Source: JAVJST01 sp040219295 (GTDB taxonomy: Bacteria; Pseudomonadota; Alphaproteobacteria; Rhodospirillales; Casp-alpha2). Taken from it: a DNA stretch of 64,000 nt. Position numbers and translations under genes: made by a program. The notes beneath the pieces are model-generated. The model was not told the origin of the DNA and searched no databases. It saw only the letters and a program-made list of their open reading frames with translations. The DNA lies in contig JAVJST010000005.1 of the NCBI GenBank assembly GCA_040219295.1, positions 1-64,000 on the forward strand, read 5' to 3'. Below, piece after piece: positions 60,957-64,000 of the stretch. How positions within the stretch are numbered: the first letter of the stretch is position 1; the number at the start of each line of letters is the position of its first letter.

Positions 60957-62261
60957 ATGACCCAGACCCACCCGGAAAACGTGACCGTCAACGGTCGCAC
61001 CTACGCCTGGCCCGAACAGCCGCTCGTCGTCATCTGCTGCGACGGTTCCGAACCCGCGTACCACGAACAGGCGATCGCCGACGGCCTGATGCCGAACCTG
61101 GCAAAGATGATCGGCAACGGTGCCGACGAGCGCGGCTTCTGCGTGGTGCCGAGCTTTACCAACCCGAACAACCTCTCCATCGTTACCGGCCAGCCGCCCA
61201 GCGTCCACGGCATCTGCGGCAACTACCTCATCGATCCGGATACCGGCGAAGAGGTCATGATGAACGATCCCAAGTTCCTGCGCGCGCCGACCATCTTCCA
61301 GGCGTTCCAGCAGGCCGGCGCCAAGGTCGCCATCATCACCGCCAAGGACAAGCTGCGCCGCCTGCTCGGCCACGGTCTGACCTACGGCGAAGGCGGTGAT
61401 GTCCCAGGGGCGATCTGCTTCTCGTCGGAGAAATCAGACCAGGTGTCGTTTGCCGAGAACGGCCTCGACGACGCCCTCAGCCTGACCGGCATGCCGGTGC
61501 CGGACGTCTACTCGGCGGAACTTTCGGAAGCCATCTTCTCCGCCGGCGTGGCGTTGCTGAAATCGCAGCGCCCGGATATCCTTTACCTCTCGACCACCGA
61601 TTACGTGCAGCACAAGCACGCCCCGGGGTCCGACGGCGCCAACGCGTTCTACGCCATGATCGACCGCTACCTGGGCGAGATGGATGCGCTCGGCGCGACC
61701 GTGGTGCTGACTGCCGACCACGGTATGAAGGCCAAGCATACCGACGCCGGGCAGCCCGACGTTCTTTATCTGCAGGACGTGTTCGACGACTGGCTCGGCA
61801 AGGACGCCGCGCGGGTCATCCTGCCTATCACCGATCCGTACGTCGTGCATCACGGCGCGCTCGGCTCGTTCGCCACGGTCTATCTGCCGGCGGGCGCCGA
61901 CATCGACGACCTCGCCGGCCGCGTTGCCTCGCTCGACGGCGTCGACGCCTGCTACGGTCGTGACCAGGGCTGTGTGCTGCTCGGCCTGCCGCCGGACCGC
62001 ATGGGCGACCTGATCGTGATTTCCGGCGGACCCAAGGGTTCCAAGGTGGTCGGCACCAGCGCCGACCGGCATGACCTGTCGGGTCTCAAGGAACCGCTGC
62101 GTTCGCACGGCGGCCTGTCCGAGCAGTGCGTGCCGGTGATCATCAACCGGCCCATCGCCAAGTCCGACCGTCCGCTGCGCAACTTCGACGCGTTCGATCT
62201 CGGCTGCAACTTCGCCGCCGGCGCGCGCGGAGCCCAGAACACCAAACAGAACGCCGCCTGA
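60957..62261 (+). CDS. phnA: Phosphonoacetate hydrolase
   Basis: A 434-residue member of the alkaline-phosphatase superfamily. Metal and nucleophile signatures are VICCDGSEPAYHEQA, FTNPNNLSIVTGQPPSVHGI and TADHGMKAKHTD, with SHGGLSEQCVP near the end. It cleaves the carbon-phosphorus bond of phosphonoacetate to acetate and phosphate. ACGGAGAAACC lies before ATG 60957, 26 bases after the phnW stop. The upstream aldehyde is supplied via PhnY next door. Confidence 0.92.
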   Translation: MTQTHPENVTVNGRTYAWPEQPLVVICCDGSEPAYHEQAIADGLMPNLAKMIGNGADERGFCVVPSFTNPNNLSIVTGQPPSVHGICGNYLIDPDTGEEVMMNDPKFLRAPTIFQAFQQAGAKVAIITAKDKLRRLLGHGLTYGEGGDVPGAICFSSEKSDQVSFAENGLDDALSLTGMPVPDVYSAELSEAIFSAGVALLKSQRPDILYLSTTDYVQHKHAPGSDGANAFYAMIDRYLGEMDALGATVVLTADHGMKAKHTDAGQPDVLYLQDVFDDWLGKDAARVILPITDPYVVHHGALGSFATVYLPAGADIDDLAGRVASLDGVDACYGRDQGCVLLGLPPDRMGDLIVISGGPKGSKVVGTSADRHDLSGLKEPLRSHGGLSEQCVPVIINRPIAKSDRPLRNFDAFDLGCNFAAGARGAQNTKQNAA

Positions 62262-62275
62262 ACGGGGAGGACGAC

Positions 62276-63736
62276 ATGAACATCGTCACCAAGACTGACG
62301 ACATTATCCGCGGCGCGATGCGCATCGGCGGCGAGAAGGTCACCACCGACGACGTCATCGAGGTGCGTTATCCCTACACCGACGCGGTCATCGGCACGGT
62401 GCCGGCGGGCAATGCCGAACACGCCAGGCGCGCGTTCGAGATCGCCAAGAACTACACGCCGAAACTGACCCGCTACGAGCGCCAGCAGATCCTGTTCCGC
62501 GCCGCCGAGCTGATCCGCGAAAGGCGCGAGGCGATCGCCGACGTGCTGACCCTCGAACTCGGCATCTGCAAACAGCATTCGCTCTACGAGACCGGGCGGT
62601 CGTACGACGTGTTCACGCTCGCCGGACAGCTCGCGATCCTCGACGACGGGCAGATCTTCTCGTGCGACCTGACGCCGCACGGCAAGGCGCGCAAGATCTT
62701 CACCAAGCGCATGCCGGTCGGTCCGATCTCGGCGATCACGCCGTTCAACCACCCGCTCAACATGGTCGCGCACAAGATCGCCCCGGCGATCGCCACCAAC
62801 AACTGCATGGTGTGCAAGCCGACCGAGCTGACGCCGCTGACCGCGATCACGCTCGCCGATATCCTTTACGAAGCCGGCCTGCCGCCGGAGATGTTCCAGA
62901 TCGTTACCGGCATGCCCGCCGATATCGGCGACGAGATGATCACCAACCCGGACATCGACATCATCACCTTCACCGGCGGCGTGAAGGTCGGCAAGATGAT
63001 CGCCGAGAAGGCCGGCTACAAGCGCACCGCGCTGGAGCTCGGCGGCAACGACCCGCTGATCGTGCTGAACGATCTCTCGGAAGCCGATCTCGAGAAGGCC
63101 GCGACCATCGCGGTCGCCGGCGCGACCGGCAACTCCGGCCAGCGCTGCACGGCGGTGAAGCGCATCCTGGTCCAGGAGAGCGTCGCCGACGCCTTCGTGC
63201 CGATGGTGCTGGAACGCGCCAAGGCGATCCGATTCGGCGATCCGCAGGACCCCGAGACCCAGCTCGGCTGCGTTATTCATGCACAAGCCGCCGAGACCTT
63301 CGAACGCCGGGTCTACGATGCGGCGAAGCAGGGCGCCGAGGTGCTCTACGATCCGGGCCGCCAGGGCGCGCTGCTGCCGCCGATCGTCGTCGACAAGGTG
63401 CCGCACGCGTCGGAGCTGGTGTTCGAGGAGACCTTCGGTCCGATCGTGCCCGTCGTCCGGGTTCCCGACAACGACGAGGAAGTGCGCGCGATCTCCAACT
63501 CGACGCCGTTCGGTCTCTCGGCCGGGGTCTGCACCAACGATTGGCATCGCATGAACGCCTTCATCGAGGGTCTCGACGTCGGTACCGTCAACATCTGGGA
63601 GCAGCCCGGCTACCGCATCGAGATGTCGCCGTTCGGCGGCGTCAAGGACTCCGGGAACGGGGTCAAGGAAGGCGTGCTCGAGGCCATGAAGTTCTACACC
63701 ACGGTGCGCACCTGGTCGTTGCCCTGGATCGAGTGA
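62276..63736 (+). CDS. phnY: Phosphonoacetaldehyde dehydrogenase
   Basis: A 486-residue NAD-dependent aldehyde dehydrogenase. It has the glutamate region GYKRTALELGGNDPLIVLND and the nucleophile Cys in GATGNSGQRCTAVKRI, plus the family ITPFNHPLNMVAHKIAPA. It oxidises phosphonoacetaldehyde to phosphonoacetate, between PhnW and PhnA. The identification as PhnY instead of a general aldehyde dehydrogenase rests on the phnW-phnA neighbours. GGGGAGG precedes ATG 62276. Confidence 0.9.
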   Translation: MNIVTKTDDIIRGAMRIGGEKVTTDDVIEVRYPYTDAVIGTVPAGNAEHARRAFEIAKNYTPKLTRYERQQILFRAAELIRERREAIADVLTLELGICKQHSLYETGRSYDVFTLAGQLAILDDGQIFSCDLTPHGKARKIFTKRMPVGPISAITPFNHPLNMVAHKIAPAIATNNCMVCKPTELTPLTAITLADILYEAGLPPEMFQIVTGMPADIGDEMITNPDIDIITFTGGVKVGKMIAEKAGYKRTALELGGNDPLIVLNDLSEADLEKAATIAVAGATGNSGQRCTAVKRILVQESVADAFVPMVLERAKAIRFGDPQDPETQLGCVIHAQAAETFERRVYDAAKQGAEVLYDPGRQGALLPPIVVDKVPHASELVFEETFGPIVPVVRVPDNDEEVRAISNSTPFGLSAGVCTNDWHRMNAFIEGLDVGTVNIWEQPGYRIEMSPFGGVKDSGNGVKEGVLEAMKFYTTVRTWSLPWIE

Positions 63737-63766
63737 CACCGGGCCGAGAACTGACGAGTAAACGGC

Positions 63767-63818
63767 TTAATCAATCGAACTGATCGATTAATATCGTTCT
63801 ATTGAGTGACAGAACGAT
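63767..63818. repeat. Two inverted repeats downstream of phnY
   Basis: TTAATCAATC with GATCGATTAA (63767-63791, 9 of 10) and ATCGTTCT with AGAACGAT (63793-63818, perfect) lie between phnY and dps. Neither has a good T-run, so they could be operators or a weak terminator. Confidence 0.35.
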
Positions 63819-63842
63819 TGACTTAGTGCGTCGATTCCTTAA

Positions 63843-63859
63843 ATTAGAATTATTCTAAA
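63843..63859. promoter_or_regulatory. Irr/PerR-type operator upstream of dps
   Basis: ATTAGAATTATTCTAAA matches 16 of 17 places of the alphaproteobacterial Irr box pattern (TTTAGAA-N3-TTCTAAA). It contains a 15-base palindrome. It lies 15 bases before dps, likely over the promoter. PerR/Fur-type boxes are related and cannot be excluded. Confidence 0.6.
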
Positions 63860-63873
63860 CAAAGGAGACGACC

Positions 63874-64000
63874 ATGAAACCCAGCATCGATATCGGAATC
63901 AGCGAACAGCACCGTGTCGCCATCGCCGAGGGTCTCTCCCGGCTGCTGGCCGACAGCTACACGCTCTATCTCAAGACCCACAATTTCCACTGGAACGTCA
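63874..64000 (+). CDS. dps: Dps-family DNA-protection ferritin (5' part; runs off the window)
   Basis: Only the first 42 codons are present. They read IGISEQHRVAIAEGLSRLLA and then DSYTLYLKTHNFHWNV, the typical first helix of Dps with the ferroxidase-site residues in HNFHWNV. Dps stores iron and shields DNA in starvation and oxidative stress. AAGGAG is well placed before ATG 63874. An Irr-type operator overlaps its upstream region, consistent with iron-dependent control. Confidence 0.9.
   Translation, partial: MKPSIDIGISEQHRVAIAEGLSRLLADSYTLYLKTHNFHWNV

Noticed and set aside
61952..63739. 595-residue minus-strand open frame
   Set aside because: Antisense to phnY and the end of phnA; no domain features.

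Overview
The window reads as chromosomal DNA of a high-GC alphaproteobacterium, most like a metabolically versatile Rhodospirillales-type bacterium. This is inferred from napEDABC order, an Irr-box-like operator before dps, a phasin, PAS_5-type and YggT/FolD genes, and a DNR/Crp-type regulator. No rRNA, CRISPR array or intact transposase was seen. Two tRNAs are present: Ala(CGC) and Ser(GGA).

Layout. 1-22.5 kb is a signalling island: an XRE regulator, a PAS histidine kinase and a PAS-GAF-PAS-LuxR regulator. These are followed by a long co-directional chemosensory cluster: divergent CheW, hybrid kinase, REC-EAL, REC with degenerate GGDEF/EAL-like modules, CheW, CheR-TPR, CheW, MCP, CheA-REC, CheB, REC-REC-kinase, sensor kinase. 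The core parts match a Wsp-type (alternative cellular function) pathway. Its adjacent response-regulator output is a c-di-GMP phosphodiesterase (REC-EAL), not the usual diguanylate cyclase. Many junctions are ATGA overlaps, so the core looks translationally coupled. A hendecad-repeat helical protein lies convergent to its end.

23.4-25.7 kb is a plasmid-like islet: a short SSB, a RepC-like winged-helix replication protein with a candidate antisense countertranscript RNA, and tRNA-Ala next to it. 25.8-32.7 kb is mostly housekeeping (yggT, folD, lepA, phasin). It also holds a three-subunit nitrile hydratase/thiocyanate hydrolase-like operon with a GDCCVFC protein, and a BLUF photoreceptor. 32.7-37.8 kb has a hydrolase-tautomerase-LLM flavin oxidoreductase group under a divergent LysR, then an AlaC-like aminotransferase.

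37.8-44 kb is periplasmic nitrate reduction: a Crp/Fnr-type regulator, a TTGAC-N4-GTCAA box, napEDABC and two hemerythrin-domain proteins. 44-46.1 kb is a Rieske oxygenase with a GcvA-like LysR. 46.2-48.1 kb is tRNA-Ser followed by an atypical segment with one unknown membrane protein. 48.1-52.9 kb is a three-subunit molybdenum hydroxylase with a MoaD-like protein and a LysR. 53-58.8 kb has small proteins, a D-Ala-D-Ala-ligase-like ATP-grasp enzyme, a CocE-type hydrolase, an unknown protein, a YHS protein and a PAS_5-like protein. 58.8-63.7 kb is a complete 2-aminoethylphosphonate degradation route (LysR, phnW, phnA, phnY). The window ends inside a dps gene.
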